A stretch of 64,000 bases of DNA from Terriglobia bacterium (GTDB taxonomy: Bacteria > Acidobacteriota > Terriglobia > Terriglobales > Acidobacteriaceae), in the NCBI GenBank assembly GCA_020072585.1, contig JAIQGL010000029.1, forward strand, positions 62,001-126,000, read 5' to 3'. Shown here piece after piece: positions 9,024 to 18,697 of this stretch. Each line of letters starts with the position of its first letter. The first letter of the stretch is position 1. The notes under the pieces are model-generated. The model ran no database searches. It had not been told where the DNA came from and was given only the letters and a program-made list of their open reading frames with translations. The translations under genes and the position numbers were made by a program.

Positions 9024-9679
9024 TGCAACCAGAGTTCCGGGCCCTCGGCTTTTCTTCAGGCATTGTCTGCGAGATCCATGGGATTGAAATCCCGGAAAAA
9101 TCAGAGCCGCTTGAGGAATTGAAGAACAGTACTCTCACGATGGTTCTGGATCTTGAAGATGCTGCTCTGCGAACAGACCCCGTCCTGGAAGGCTATCGAT
9201 CCCAGGTGGCCAGCATTGAGAGGAGTGCCAAGAAATTTCCGCCGGCAGCGGAAAGTTTGATCCAACTTATTCGCCGGACCCGCCGATTTCCCACCATCAA
9301 CGTGGCCGTTGATGCATACAACATTACCGTTTGCCACGCACATCTCGCGCTTGGTGTGCACGACCTTGACCAGCTCAGCGGGGCTATCACTTTTAGGCTA
9401 TCTCCCGGAGGAGAGTCGTTTCGGGCCGTTGGCAGTGACACGGTCAAGCAAACAGCGCCAGGGGATTATCTTTACGCTGATGAGGCGAGAGTGCTCGCAT
9501 GGCTTGATGCCAAAGATTCTGACGAGGTCAAGCTCAGTCGCATGACCAAAAACGTCCTTATAGTCATTCAGGGCACAAGCAGAACTTCGCGCATTGATAC
9601 GCGAGCTGCGATTGAAGATGCGGCCAAGAGGATCGTGACATTCTGCGGCGGAGCGTTTGAGATCCAGGAAGTTATCTAG
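9005..9679 (+). CDS. B3/B4 tRNA-binding-domain protein (PheT editing-like)
   Basis: This 224-residue protein resembles the free-standing B3/B4 domain known from the beta chain of phenylalanyl-tRNA synthetase, where it hydrolyses mischarged tRNA. Visible hallmarks are VDAYNITVCHAHLALGVHDL (about residues 102-121), then a Gly-Glu-x-Phe turn, a YADEARVLAWLD strand and NVLIVIQGTS near residue 182. The gene starts within the end of argG and is clearly in the same transcript. Stand-alone members have no established general role. A job in checking or hydrolysing an aminoacyl ester or amide of the pathway product is speculation. Confidence 0.72.
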   Translation: MEKSYIVQPEFRALGFSSGIVCEIHGIEIPEKSEPLEELKNSTLTMVLDLEDAALRTDPVLEGYRSQVASIERSAKKFPPAAESLIQLIRRTRRFPTINVAVDAYNITVCHAHLALGVHDLDQLSGAITFRLSPGGESFRAVGSDTVKQTAPGDYLYADEARVLAWLDAKDSDEVKLSRMTKNVLIVIQGTSRTSRIDTRAAIEDAAKRIVTFCGGAFEIQEVI

Positions 9680-9711
9680 GCCCAAATCGTTATCATCAGT
9701 ACCGAACAGAT

Positions 9712-11064
9712 ATGGCTACTACGGAGATTTCGTTTGAGGGGATACCGGGGCCGAGTCATTCGTTCGGAGGCCTGGCCTATGGTGACTTCGCGGCAATGGC
9801 TTCCGCGGGCAAAAAGTCAAATCCCAGAATGGCGGCAAAACAATGTATTCAAAAGATGCGACTTCTTGTCGAGCGAGGAGTTCCTGTAGTCATTCTGCCG
9901 CCACATGAACGCCCAGCGCTGTGGTTTCTTCGAAGCATCGGCTATTGCGGTGCGGACTCGCAAATACTGCAAACGATCGCGAAGTCCGCGACGTGGCTCC
10001 TGCCGGTAATATATTCTTCGTCTGGTATGTGGTGCGCTAACGCGGCTACCGTGGTTCCGTCAGTAGACGCATCGGACGGGCTCTGCCATGTTGTGGTCGC
10101 GAATTTAGCGGCGAATTTGCACAGAAGCCTTGAACCGCAGTTTGTCCTTAAGGCGCTCCAGCAGATTTTGCCTGAAAGCGCCGGATTTGATGTTCAGCCA
10201 GGCATTCCTGGTAATGTGAATCTATGGGATGAAGGCGCCGCGAATCACCTGAGGATATCGCAAGATGGAGCTGGGCTGCATGTCTTTATGTATGGGCGCA
10301 AAGCTGGCAAAAGTTTTGCCAGATTGTTGCAGCACCGGCATCATATATTAGGCCGCCAAACAGACGAGGCTTCCTTGGCTGTAGCGCGTCTCGGCCATCT
10401 TCCTTCCGATCGAATCTTGCTGGCGCAACAGAACCAGGGTGTGATCGATCAAGGCGTCTTCCACAATGACGTTATTTGTATGAGTGCCGGAATGACGCTG
10501 ATCGTGCATGAACAGGCGGTCCGTGGCTGGCCCCAATTTCGCCGGGAGCTGCAACGTCGTACCGCCGTCTTAAATCTGGGTGGCCTTAACGTTATTGAAC
10601 TTCTGGACAAAGAGATATCTGTTAAGGAATGCGTTCGGACATATTTCTTTAACAGCCAGCTTGTTCAACTTCCGAACCATAAGCTGCTAATGATCTGTCC
10701 AGCTGGATGCCAGCGATCAAAACAAGCAGTAGTTGCAATGAGAAAAGTGCAATCGACTCTGGGCTCGGCGCTCAACACGGAATTTATTGATCTAAGTGAG
10801 AGCCTGGCGAACGGAGGCGGCCCCGCGTGCCTGCGCCTGAGAATGAGGGTGACAGATAAGCAACTTCAGGCGGTCTCTGAACGGGCTTTCATCGCCAGTA
10901 TCGAATTATTAGATCGCCTGGAAGCGACAGTTGATCGCCGTTATAGAGAAGCTCTAACGCTTGCGGAGTTTAGAGATCCGGTCTTTGCTCAAGAATGTCT
11001 GCGCACGCTCGATGAAGTGGCTGGTCTTCTCGGGTACGGTTCAATTTATGCGTTTCAATCCTGA
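9712..11064 (+). CDS. astB: N-succinylarginine dihydrolase
   Basis: AstB converts N2-succinylarginine into N2-succinylornithine, ammonia and carbon dioxide. The length of 450 residues and several blocks match the family. The catalytic set of this guanidine-modifying enzyme fold is present: E174 in DEGAANH, H251 in DQGVFHNDVI and C373 in GGGPACLRLR. NPRMAAKQC and MWCANAATVVPS are further family blocks. It is the last gene of the island that starts with an AstA-like gene. AstC, AstD and AstE of the usual succinyltransferase pathway are absent, so the standard degradation route is not complete here. Confidence 0.88.
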   Translation: MATTEISFEGIPGPSHSFGGLAYGDFAAMASAGKKSNPRMAAKQCIQKMRLLVERGVPVVILPPHERPALWFLRSIGYCGADSQILQTIAKSATWLLPVIYSSSGMWCANAATVVPSVDASDGLCHVVVANLAANLHRSLEPQFVLKALQQILPESAGFDVQPGIPGNVNLWDEGAANHLRISQDGAGLHVFMYGRKAGKSFARLLQHRHHILGRQTDEASLAVARLGHLPSDRILLAQQNQGVIDQGVFHNDVICMSAGMTLIVHEQAVRGWPQFRRELQRRTAVLNLGGLNVIELLDKEISVKECVRTYFFNSQLVQLPNHKLLMICPAGCQRSKQAVVAMRKVQSTLGSALNTEFIDLSESLANGGGPACLRLRMRVTDKQLQAVSERAFIASIELLDRLEATVDRRYREALTLAEFRDPVFAQECLRTLDEVAGLLGYGSIYAFQS

Positions 11065-11534
11065 CATATCCCAGCGAAAACGCGCATTTCATGTATCGTT
11101 TACTTCTATGAATGCTGTGCGAAAAATCATACTAGGTGCTGCTACCGAGCACTTTATTAAATTTCTGTTTCAAAATGGTTCATGTGACGCCTTATGGGAA
11201 TGAGTAGTGTGGAAATACGCACGCTATATATAGCAAGAAAATGTTCACGATATCGCGCATTAGAGCTTTCAAAGAAATAAAAACCTAAACAACTTCATTG
11301 TACCTACAGAGCTTCACTCGCTACTCCCGGGCTTAACCCATCCCCATTTGGAATTCGCCAACTAAAAATAATTGCCTATTAACTTGAAATAGAGTCACTC
11401 GGGTATAACATTGCGCTGCTCTGGATTGACGAATTGAAATCCGCATGACACCAGATTTAGAGCTGTCAGCCGTGGAGCTTTCGCAGATCTCATTCGCGCA
11501 ATATAAACGGGCATTTTACTCTATGGAGAAAAAC
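11065..11534. other. AT-rich intergenic region, no gene seen
   Basis: This stretch follows the last gene of the Ast/Arg island and precedes the di-haem oxidoreductase. It contains the palindrome GCTATATATAGC at about 11222-11233. A weak promoter-like pair (TTGAAA near 11384, TATAAC near 11404) has only 14 bases between the hexamers. No credible reading frame was found, and the AT-rich composition could mark the right border of the island. Confidence 0.5.
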
Positions 11535-13502
11535 ATGGATACAGTCACCGCTAAGAACGTTCGAAAGGCGCTGCTGTGCCTTTTTGTGTTGGTCGTGTTC
11601 ACAATAGCTTTGCCGAAGCAGTCCGCAGCTCAAGATCCTTCACCAACTCCTTCACCAACTCCAGATGTGGGTGTACCAGAAACCACTGTTACTGATGGAA
11701 CTACCATGATAGCTACTGATATTGATGGTATAGAAACCATATCCTCAGATACCACTACACTGGCGATTGGTAGCCCAACGGTTGCTACTACTTCTCTATC
11801 CACGGACACGGCAACTGCTACCCCTACAAGTGCTTCCAAGACCTCACCCTCGTCTTTCGCCAGCACAATAACTACCACCCCTACCACGTCGTTGTCTTGC
11901 TCGCTGAGAGGAGCGAAGGACCCCGGACCTAGGCCAGCAGGGAACGGGGGATTTACTGTCAGGGGATCCACCACTTCCGCAGGCAGGCTTCTACTGAATG
12001 TGGGAGTTCATGACGTGGCGCAGCCGCCCGATGCGGTGGGAAATGAGGGGGCTGGCCAGGTGCTGGGTAACGCAGGTGCTTCAACAGGATTCTGGTTTGA
12101 CGCTCTAGCAGTATTCTCGCAACTCTCCAGCGTAAATGGCGCCAATGATCCAGCGAGTACCAATGCTACGATTAAAGGGTTGGGTCCGGCATTCAATGCG
12201 AACAGCTGCTTTACCTGTCACTCGCAGCCCACGATCGGCGGCACCAGCCCCGCCAAGAACCCTCAACTTGCACTGGCGCATGCCTTTGGGGCCACAAATG
12301 CTGAGAATCTGGGAAGGTTCCTTAAGCCCAATGGTCCAGTGCGGGAAGTCCGTTTTATTTTTGATACCAGCGATCCCACCAACAATACGCTGGATGGGGG
12401 AGTGCATGAAATCTTTTCAATCCAGGGCCGCAGTGATGCGCAGCCTAATTGCCAACTGCTGCAACCCGCCTTCAACACACAGATCAATAACCACAATGCG
12501 ATTTTTCGCATTCCAATTCCCACGTTTGGCGAGGGATTGATTGAAGGCGTTACCGATAGCGATTTGCTCAACAATCTAGGCAACTTTGCGGGCGACAAAA
12601 ACGCTTTTCACGTTGCTGGGCGCTTCAATCGTAACGGCAACGATGGCACGATCACCCGTTTTGGCTGGAAAGCACAAAACAAATCCATGTTCCTGTTCTC
12701 CGGGGAAGCCTCCAATGTCGAAATGGGCGTGACCAATGAGGTTTTCCAGAATGAAAAAGTGCCGGGACTTGGATGCGCGACCAATGGGCTTTCAGAAGAC
12801 AATACGCACGTGCTGACAGCTAATCCCGGGGCCGATCCCTCCAGCACCACCAGCCTGGTGTCTTCCGCAGTTGAGAACTTCGCTCTCTTTATGCGGCTCA
12901 ACGGCACACCGGGACAGTGTGCTTTCAACAGCGGTGTCGATCCTATAACAGGAGCTGCGCGTTGCGTTGCTCTGAACGACAACAGTAGTCCTGCCCAGAC
13001 AGCTATTTCGCAGCAGATAGCGCGAGGCAAGCAACTTTTCGGAGCGCCCTCCAATGGTGGAGTAGGCTGCGTTCTGTGCCACTCGCAGACGCTTACCTCG
13101 GGGACTTCCGATATCGTCGGCCTGAACAACAGGTCCTTCACGCCTTTCTCTGACTTTGCTCTGCACCACATGGGGGCCACGCTGGCGGATGGCGTTAATC
13201 AAGGGGTGGCAGGAGCGGACGAGTTCCGCACAGCACCACTCTGGGGAATTGGTCAACGGTTGTTCTTCCTGCACGATGGCCGGGCCACCGACCTGCTTCA
13301 GGCTATTCAGGCGCATTTCAGCGATCCGAACGTTTGCTTCCAGGTGTCGTCTTCGGAAGCACTCACGGTTAACGGCCATAGGTTTACACCATCGGCATCC
13401 GGACAAAGCTGCGGCTCAGAGGCCAACCAGGTGGTGGCTTCATTTAACGCCCTCTGCGCCCAGGATAAGACGGACATATTGGAGTTCCTGCGTTCGCTCT
13501 AA
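11535..13502 (+). CDS. Secreted di-haem oxidoreductase (peroxidase-like cytochrome c)
   Basis: It has a signal peptide (about residues 8-32 from this start), then a long Pro/Thr/Ser-rich linker (to about residue 125) of low complexity. The catalytic part follows, with two c-type haem sites, CFTCH and CVLCH. The block FFLHDGRATDLLQAI near the C-terminus is typical of the putative di-haem peroxidase or 'thiol oxidoreductase' family (DUF1111-like). Such proteins are periplasmic or cell-surface electron-transfer enzymes of poorly known substrate. Start: ATG 11535 follows a GGAGA site; in-frame ATGs at 11523 and 11445 lack one. A strong terminator follows the stop. Confidence 0.8.
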   Translation: MDTVTAKNVRKALLCLFVLVVFTIALPKQSAAQDPSPTPSPTPDVGVPETTVTDGTTMIATDIDGIETISSDTTTLAIGSPTVATTSLSTDTATATPTSASKTSPSSFASTITTTPTTSLSCSLRGAKDPGPRPAGNGGFTVRGSTTSAGRLLLNVGVHDVAQPPDAVGNEGAGQVLGNAGASTGFWFDALAVFSQLSSVNGANDPASTNATIKGLGPAFNANSCFTCHSQPTIGGTSPAKNPQLALAHAFGATNAENLGRFLKPNGPVREVRFIFDTSDPTNNTLDGGVHEIFSIQGRSDAQPNCQLLQPAFNTQINNHNAIFRIPIPTFGEGLIEGVTDSDLLNNLGNFAGDKNAFHVAGRFNRNGNDGTITRFGWKAQNKSMFLFSGEASNVEMGVTNEVFQNEKVPGLGCATNGLSEDNTHVLTANPGADPSSTTSLVSSAVENFALFMRLNGTPGQCAFNSGVDPITGAARCVALNDNSSPAQTAISQQIARGKQLFGAPSNGGVGCVLCHSQTLTSGTSDIVGLNNRSFTPFSDFALHHMGATLADGVNQGVAGADEFRTAPLWGIGQRLFFLHDGRATDLLQAIQAHFSDPNVCFQVSSSEALTVNGHRFTPSASGQSCGSEANQVVASFNALCAQDKTDILEFLRSL

Positions 13503-13523
13503 CTCATTACACCTAATTCAACA

Positions 13524-13553
13524 GGGGGAATGGTTTATCCGTTCTCCCTTTTT
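13524..13553 (+). terminator. Rho-independent terminator after the di-haem oxidoreductase
   Basis: A ten-pair stem (5' arm 13524-13533, 3' arm 13539-13548, two G-U pairs) with a five-base loop is followed by five T (13549-13553). It ends the di-haem oxidoreductase transcript before the foldase gene. Confidence 0.85.
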
Positions 13554-13609
13554 CACGATACTTACGTAAGTTATGACTAATACTTTTCAGGAAAGGGGTT
13601 TCCCTCAAA

Positions 13610-14641
13610 ATGATTCATATGCTCTTGAGTTTCATCCTGGCAGTGGGAGTGGTGACGGAACAGCCACAAAAATCAAATTCAAGACCTGACAGTGATCCAT
13701 CTCATGCTGATGTTGACATTAAGGCGCCGCAATCTGTTAAGCCAAATGACCCGGTCATTACGGTTTCCGGGGTTTGCAGAGATAATTCCGCAAAAGCCGG
13801 GAGTTCCGCGGATTGCAAAACAATAGTGACCAGGGAGCAGTTTGAGAGGTTGATTGCAGCGGTTGCCACTGCTGGACAGCCAGTGCCTGAGAACGGACGC
13901 CAGCAGCTTGCGCAAACCTACGTGGACCTTTTGGCGTATGCGGATGCAGCGCGGCCTTCTGGAATGGAAAGCAGCCGTGAATTCCAGGACCTGATGGAGT
14001 TGGTCCGCCTGCGCACCTTAGCTGAAATTCATCGCCGTAATTTGCAGGCGAAATATCGCGAGCCTTCATCGCAGGACATCGACGACTATTATCATCAAAA
14101 CCCTTCGAACTTTACTGATATAAAACTGCACCGCATCCTGATTCCCAGAAAGAACCCCATGGCGGAGAACCAGGAAGAATATGAAAAGCACGCATTTCAG
14201 GTTGTGAACGGCCTAAGAGAACGGGCCGCCAGCGGCGAAGACTTCGACCAGCTTCAGCGTGAGGGTTATACAGCTTTGGGGCTGACCTCGCCGCCGGCCA
14301 CGGACATGGGGAATCGTAGAAAGGCAAATCTGCTGGCTGAAACTCGTGACGAGATTCTGTCTCTGAGTGTGGGTGGAACCAGCAAAGTGGAAAAGGAGCC
14401 GTACAGTTTTGTGATCTACAAAGTAGACAGAAAAAATCTTCTGCCGGAGGAAGCAGTTAAAGACGAAATTGCCCGGGAGATATTTAGACAACGGCTGGAA
14501 AATGCACTCAAGGAGATAACCTCAGGCGTGCATCCGGAATTCAACCGGCAGTATTTCGCCGTAGATCCACCGCTTCCGGCGAACTCGGCTGCTTCTTCCT
14601 CGGCTGGGGTGCAGCAACCTTCTAACCGAACGCCTCAGTAA
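13610..14641 (+). CDS. Parvulin/SurA-like peptidyl-prolyl isomerase, exported
   Basis: The N-terminus is a short hydrophobic signal (residues 2-17). The middle is helical and SurA-like, with an SxxDIDDYYHQNPSNF-type linker into a parvulin-like PPIase fold (about residues 165-280): LHRILIPRKN starts the first strand, and YSFVIYKVDRK is near the last strand. A helical tail ends in a Ser/Pro-rich stretch. Such proteins assist folding of exported or outer-membrane proteins. The isomerase residues are poorly conserved, so it may be a pure chaperone. GAAAGGGG lies 11 bases before the ATG. The neighbouring outer-membrane transporter gene could be a client, which is inference. Confidence 0.65.
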   Translation: MIHMLLSFILAVGVVTEQPQKSNSRPDSDPSHADVDIKAPQSVKPNDPVITVSGVCRDNSAKAGSSADCKTIVTREQFERLIAAVATAGQPVPENGRQQLAQTYVDLLAYADAARPSGMESSREFQDLMELVRLRTLAEIHRRNLQAKYREPSSQDIDDYYHQNPSNFTDIKLHRILIPRKNPMAENQEEYEKHAFQVVNGLRERAASGEDFDQLQREGYTALGLTSPPATDMGNRRKANLLAETRDEILSLSVGGTSKVEKEPYSFVIYKVDRKNLLPEEAVKDEIAREIFRQRLENALKEITSGVHPEFNRQYFAVDPPLPANSAASSSAGVQQPSNRTPQ

Positions 14642-14966
14642 ATGAATGCGATTTTTTCAGACTGAACCAATCTTTCAGGGTTCGTGGTGCGGATTTTCTT
14701 CCAGGACTTCCCAGCTTTGCGAAAACAGCTGCTGGCCAGCGATTGTGGAAGCAAGTCTCGTCTGCAGCTAGGGCCCCTGAAAAACCCAAAACCGGCCTTA
14801 TATATAAGGACGCCGAATTGTCCGCAAACTTGTGGCTGCAAGTTTGTCTTAGAGGAGTCGAAATAACCAAGTAACATGCTTAATATTCAACAAGTTAGAT
14901 CAATACTGACGCTGGTGTTTGTTTGAAAACCCTGGCGCTGTACGGCACAGCGTCAGGAATTCAAGA
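14642..14966. other. Intergenic region between convergent genes
   Basis: No gene is supported here. The stretch contains the palindrome CCTTATATATAAGG near 14796-14809 and, next to the transporter stop, the hairpin annotated at 14927-14957. Confidence 0.55.
14927..14957 (-). terminator. Terminator hairpin after the TonB-dependent transporter
   Basis: An 11-pair stem is formed by 14931-14941 and 14947-14957 with one wobble and a five-base loop. On the minus strand it is followed by TTTTC, so it can end the transporter transcript whose stop lies ten bases away. Confidence 0.7.
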
Positions 14967-17900
14967 TCAGAATTGGAAACGTACACCAAGCTGGGCGTGC
15001 AGAGCGTCCCCTGCGGTGTTGCTTTGCAGATATTGGCCCTGGCTGTTCCTGAGTTGAGCAAATGTTGAAGCAGGTGCTTGCGTCACCACCACCCCATTGC
15101 GCACCAGGGTTCCCGGCCCATAGACCATATTGCTCGATCCAATCTGCACGTTGGCAAAGTTCAATGCGTTGAAGATTTCAGCGGACAATGAAAGTCTGCC
15201 TTTCTCATTCGGAAGCCGGAAGTTGCGTTGCAGGCGGAAGCTCACGTCTTTGAATCCCAGATTACGAAAAGCATTTCTCTCAAGCACCTGCCCGTTGATC
15301 ACAGGGCGGTCGGTATTCTGCTGGTCTTTGTTCAGGTCTGATCCTGCCAGCGCGGTAAATGGCCGTCCGGAGGTCAGCCGGGAGGTGGCACCGATCTCAA
15401 ATCCGAACGGCATTTGAAAAATGCTATCGGCAACGAACTGATGGCGCTCGTCAATATTCGAATAGTTATATTCATTCTGCAGATTGAGAACATTGTCATA
15501 CCGGATCGCACTGATCCCACGCTCAGAATCGTCACTCGAATAATTCCACGCCAGCGTGTAGTGTGCGTCCAGGGTGTAGCGCCTCCGCCGTACTATGAGT
15601 GAAGTTGTGAACCCGCGATAGAGAGAGCGCGCGGATGCCTCAGTGATCTGCATTACACCAAACTGTGAGGCTGGTCTCGGATTGGAGAAGATCCCACGTC
15701 CCGTTGCGTCTATTACGGGAGTGCTCAGATTTGTATCACGCTGGCGGGCAATATGCACTGTGTTGATATAGGTGAAGCCCTCGGAAATCGAAATTCCGCG
15801 TGCGAGCTCCCGTTCCATTCCCACCTGCGCCTGACTGGCTCGCGGATTTTTAAAATTCTGGTCCATAAAAAATACGTTGCTGCTGCTGGCCGGCAACGCC
15901 TGAGCTGCTTGTGCCGAAGTGAAAACCGGCAGGTTATTCAACGGAGCATGCGCGAGATCGATTCCAACTGCCTGGAATGCACTGGAGAGCAGAGCGGGAT
16001 TCGTCAGGTTCACGGTGAAAGCAGTTTCCGGATTGCCGCCATTGAACAGAATGGATTGCGCAAACAGGCTCAGAAATGAGGGCACATAGAAAAGTCCCGC
16101 GCCTGCCCGGATGACTGTTTTGCCGCTCTTGCCCACGCCCCATGCCACCCCGACTCTCGGTGCGATCATCTTTGTGTCATTTGGAATAGAAGTCGCCGCC
16201 AGCGCCCTCTTTTGAGACACAGTCGCAGGCAGGTAATTCGGGTTCAGCTCAACTTCATAGCGCAGCCCGGCGCTGATGGTCAGGCCGGTCCTGGGTCTCC
16301 ACTCATCTTCGATGAAGAATGACGGTTCATGCATTACCAGATCAAGTGAGCCGCTGCCCGTGAACTGCTGATATTGCGAAGGCTGCCGGGCCAGATATGC
16401 GGTCAGGCTGGGGAAGAGATAAAGCCCGTTGCTGCCTCCGTTGAACAGCAGGTGCCCTGCGATCCGCGAATAATCAAATCCCATTTTGGTGGTGTGTGCA
16501 CCCGTGACGATTGAAAAGTTGTCGGCAAGCTGATAACGATTGTCTGTGGAAGCGTAGGTAAGGCCTCCGAAGCTTGAAAGGGCTGCGGGAGGACCGTATT
16601 GTGCGATCGTTGAGCCTGCGCTCTGCACTGTTACTTGTGGGCCGGTCCCCTGGGTAAAAAAGGGCCGCAACTCGCGTGAGAACTGAAACCGCAGCTCGTT
16701 GATATGAGCACTTGAAAGGGCCGAGGTCAGCTGCGTCATCGCCGTATAGTTTGTATCAGGAAGCCTGAGCTGGGAAGTCAAGGCAACATTCGTAATTGAT
16801 CCGGCTTGCGGTGCAACGCCGATTCCAGTGGAAAGGGCTGTGGCCCCCGGGCCATTGATCTGCAGCGCACGTGTGAAGTCAAAGCGCGCAAAAAGGCTGT
16901 TCCTGTCGGCGACCCCATAGTCAATGCGGCTGATGACTGATTGCGAATTGCTGATAGCGGCAAGTGTAGTTTCGGGCGCCACCTGGAGAAGTGCCAGAGC
17001 GCCAGGCGTGTTGCGCAAATTCTGACTGTCAAGCACCGAATACACAACGTTCACCGGCTTGCTCCCATACTGAAATTCGGGCGAGACAAAGAAGAACGTT
17101 CTGTCCTTCGAGATTGGTCCTCCAATCGAGCCGCCGAATTGGTGTATGCGTGAGACGTCAGAGCGCCCGAAGGCATCGTCCATGGCGAGACTTGCGTCGC
17201 GCACCAGGTAGAAGCCGGAGCCGTGAAACCGGTTCGTTCCTGATTTGGTGGACATGTTGATCTCGCCGCCGGTTGAACGGCCGAATTCCGCGGAGAATGT
17301 GTTGCGCACTACCTGCAATTCAGATAGGGCTTCCAAACTGAAATTGGGGGCTGATTCTGACCGTCCACGTATGCCGCATCCCCAGGTACTGTTGTAATCG
17401 CCACCATCAATGCTTACGTTGGCGTAGATGCCCTTTTGTCCGGAAATGGAAAAGCCGCGGCATTCCGGTTCAATCAACGCCGTGGGGGTTTCTGTTACGT
17501 TGTTTTGCACCCGGCGGCCGTTGGAAGGTAAATTGCGCAGTTGTTGTTCTGTGAGAATGGCTTTGGGCGATGTCCGTGCCTGTTCAATGCCAGGGGCCAC
17601 GCCATTGACTGCTACCGATTCGCTTCTCGCCGCCACCGTGAGCCGAAATGGTACCGAGATTGAGCTTCCGAGTGTAACCACAACCTGCTGCTGTATCTTC
17701 GCGAAGCCAGCCGCCTCGGCCTCCACTTCATAAGACCCCAGGGGCACATCGGCGATCGCATAGCGCCCGGCTCCGTCAGTGGTGGTCCTGCGGGTAAAGT
17801 TCGTGCCTTGGTTGCGCACGGTAACGCGAGCTCCGTGCACCGCCGCGGAGGATTCACTGCGGTCCTCCGCTGGAATTTTTTGTGGCTCGCCCAAGTTTGT

Positions 17901-17984
17901 GGCTGGTACTGGCACACATGGCCCACAACAGGCTGGCGCTGAGAGTAAGTTCCTTACGGAAGACAAGCAATAATGAGAAGCCAC
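14967..17984 (-). CDS. TonB-dependent transporter, Oar-like, with carboxypeptidase-regulatory-like domain
   Basis: This is an outer-membrane beta-barrel of about 1000 residues. Residues ~48-112 form the carboxypeptidase-regulatory-like (Ig-like) domain (GARVTVRNQGTNFTR, AGRYAIADVPLGSYEVEAEA). A plug region with NTFSAEFGRSTGGEINMSTK follows, and a long barrel ends in the aromatic residue typical of the outer-membrane insertion signal (LGVRFQF). This class is greatly expanded in Acidobacteriota and probably imports oligosaccharides or other polymers. The N-terminus is odd: from the GTG start there is no convincing signal peptide, while a hydrophobic signal-like stretch occurs in another frame upstream. 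The annotated start is therefore uncertain and a small frameshift is possible. Confidence 0.8.
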   Translation of the reverse strand: MASHYCLSSVRNLLSAPACCGPCVPVPATNLGEPQKIPAEDRSESSAAVHGARVTVRNQGTNFTRRTTTDGAGRYAIADVPLGSYEVEAEAAGFAKIQQQVVVTLGSSISVPFRLTVAARSESVAVNGVAPGIEQARTSPKAILTEQQLRNLPSNGRRVQNNVTETPTALIEPECRGFSISGQKGIYANVSIDGGDYNSTWGCGIRGRSESAPNFSLEALSELQVVRNTFSAEFGRSTGGEINMSTKSGTNRFHGSGFYLVRDASLAMDDAFGRSDVSRIHQFGGSIGGPISKDRTFFFVSPEFQYGSKPVNVVYSVLDSQNLRNTPGALALLQVAPETTLAAISNSQSVISRIDYGVADRNSLFARFDFTRALQINGPGATALSTGIGVAPQAGSITNVALTSQLRLPDTNYTAMTQLTSALSSAHINELRFQFSRELRPFFTQGTGPQVTVQSAGSTIAQYGPPAALSSFGGLTYASTDNRYQLADNFSIVTGAHTTKMGFDYSRIAGHLLFNGGSNGLYLFPSLTAYLARQPSQYQQFTGSGSLDLVMHEPSFFIEDEWRPRTGLTISAGLRYEVELNPNYLPATVSQKRALAATSIPNDTKMIAPRVGVAWGVGKSGKTVIRAGAGLFYVPSFLSLFAQSILFNGGNPETAFTVNLTNPALLSSAFQAVGIDLAHAPLNNLPVFTSAQAAQALPASSSNVFFMDQNFKNPRASQAQVGMERELARGISISEGFTYINTVHIARQRDTNLSTPVIDATGRGIFSNPRPASQFGVMQITEASARSLYRGFTTSLIVRRRRYTLDAHYTLAWNYSSDDSERGISAIRYDNVLNLQNEYNYSNIDERHQFVADSIFQMPFGFEIGATSRLTSGRPFTALAGSDLNKDQQNTDRPVINGQVLERNAFRNLGFKDVSFRLQRNFRLPNEKGRLSLSAEIFNALNFANVQIGSSNMVYGPGTLVRNGVVVTQAPASTFAQLRNSQGQYLQSNTAGDALHAQLGVRFQF

Positions 17985-18123
17985 TATGATCTGTGAATTT
18001 GATAAAGGGGCTGCTGGGAACAGTTGGCAGCTGACCTTGGCTGGGCGTCGTTGAGAGTTGGGCCAGTCGATCGAAGACCTTTTTTAAAAGGTGTCCTGCA
18101 TTTGGGATTTTACAACTTGTTAT

Positions 18124-18627
18124 CTAGGATGAGGTCCTTAGCTCGCGCCCTCTCTTTAGCAGAGCTATCAATATCAGAATATGGGACACAGCCAGCAGTG
18201 GCACGTAAAACACTGAAACATACCAGTGCGCATGCAAATTGTCGACAAGAGTGGCTCCCAGCGTGAGTGCCATGTATGCAGAAATAAAATTGTAGGCGAA
18301 GCCGGTGACAGTAAATATCCAGAGAAGGAAGACAGAGTACGGCGAAGCCTTGCGGAGCGCTCCCATGCATAGGATCAGGAGAAAAAGCATGGTTGGTTCA
18401 CCGATTGCAATGACTAAGGCAAAGTTATGTGGAAAGCCAGCGCCAACAACTCCCGGAACCAGCACGGCAAGTCCTACGTGGTGAGCAATGTGGGGAGACA
18501 ATAGAACAAGCATGGCTTTACGAATAGGTTGCGCTTTCAGATATGGGCCAATAAACCAGCGGGTGAGTAAAAACAACATCAGGAAGGAAAGGCCAGCCTG
18601 AATCACATAAACTGTCACGCTGCTCAT
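18124..18627 (-). CDS. Integral membrane protein, unknown
   Basis: This 167-residue protein has about four to five predicted membrane helices: near residues 5-22, 38-60, 68-90, 95-120 and 138-158. Histidines sit near helix ends (HIAHH near 47, DNLHAHW near 131). The C-terminus is charged (KRGRELRTSS), consistent with a cytoplasmic end. I do not recognise the family. It is divergent from the electron-transfer operon and separated from it by the regulatory region at 18660-19180. Confidence 0.6.
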   Translation of the reverse strand: MSSVTVYVIQAGLSFLMLFLLTRWFIGPYLKAQPIRKAMLVLLSPHIAHHVGLAVLVPGVVGAGFPHNFALVIAIGEPTMLFLLILCMGALRKASPYSVFLLWIFTVTGFAYNFISAYMALTLGATLVDNLHAHWYVSVFYVPLLAVSHILILIALLKRGRELRTSS

Positions 18628-18697
18628 AAGCGCAAGATTATACAGCCCATCGGGTTAACCGTTACAAGGTTCCTGCGTTTCCGTCAGCTGGAATTCG

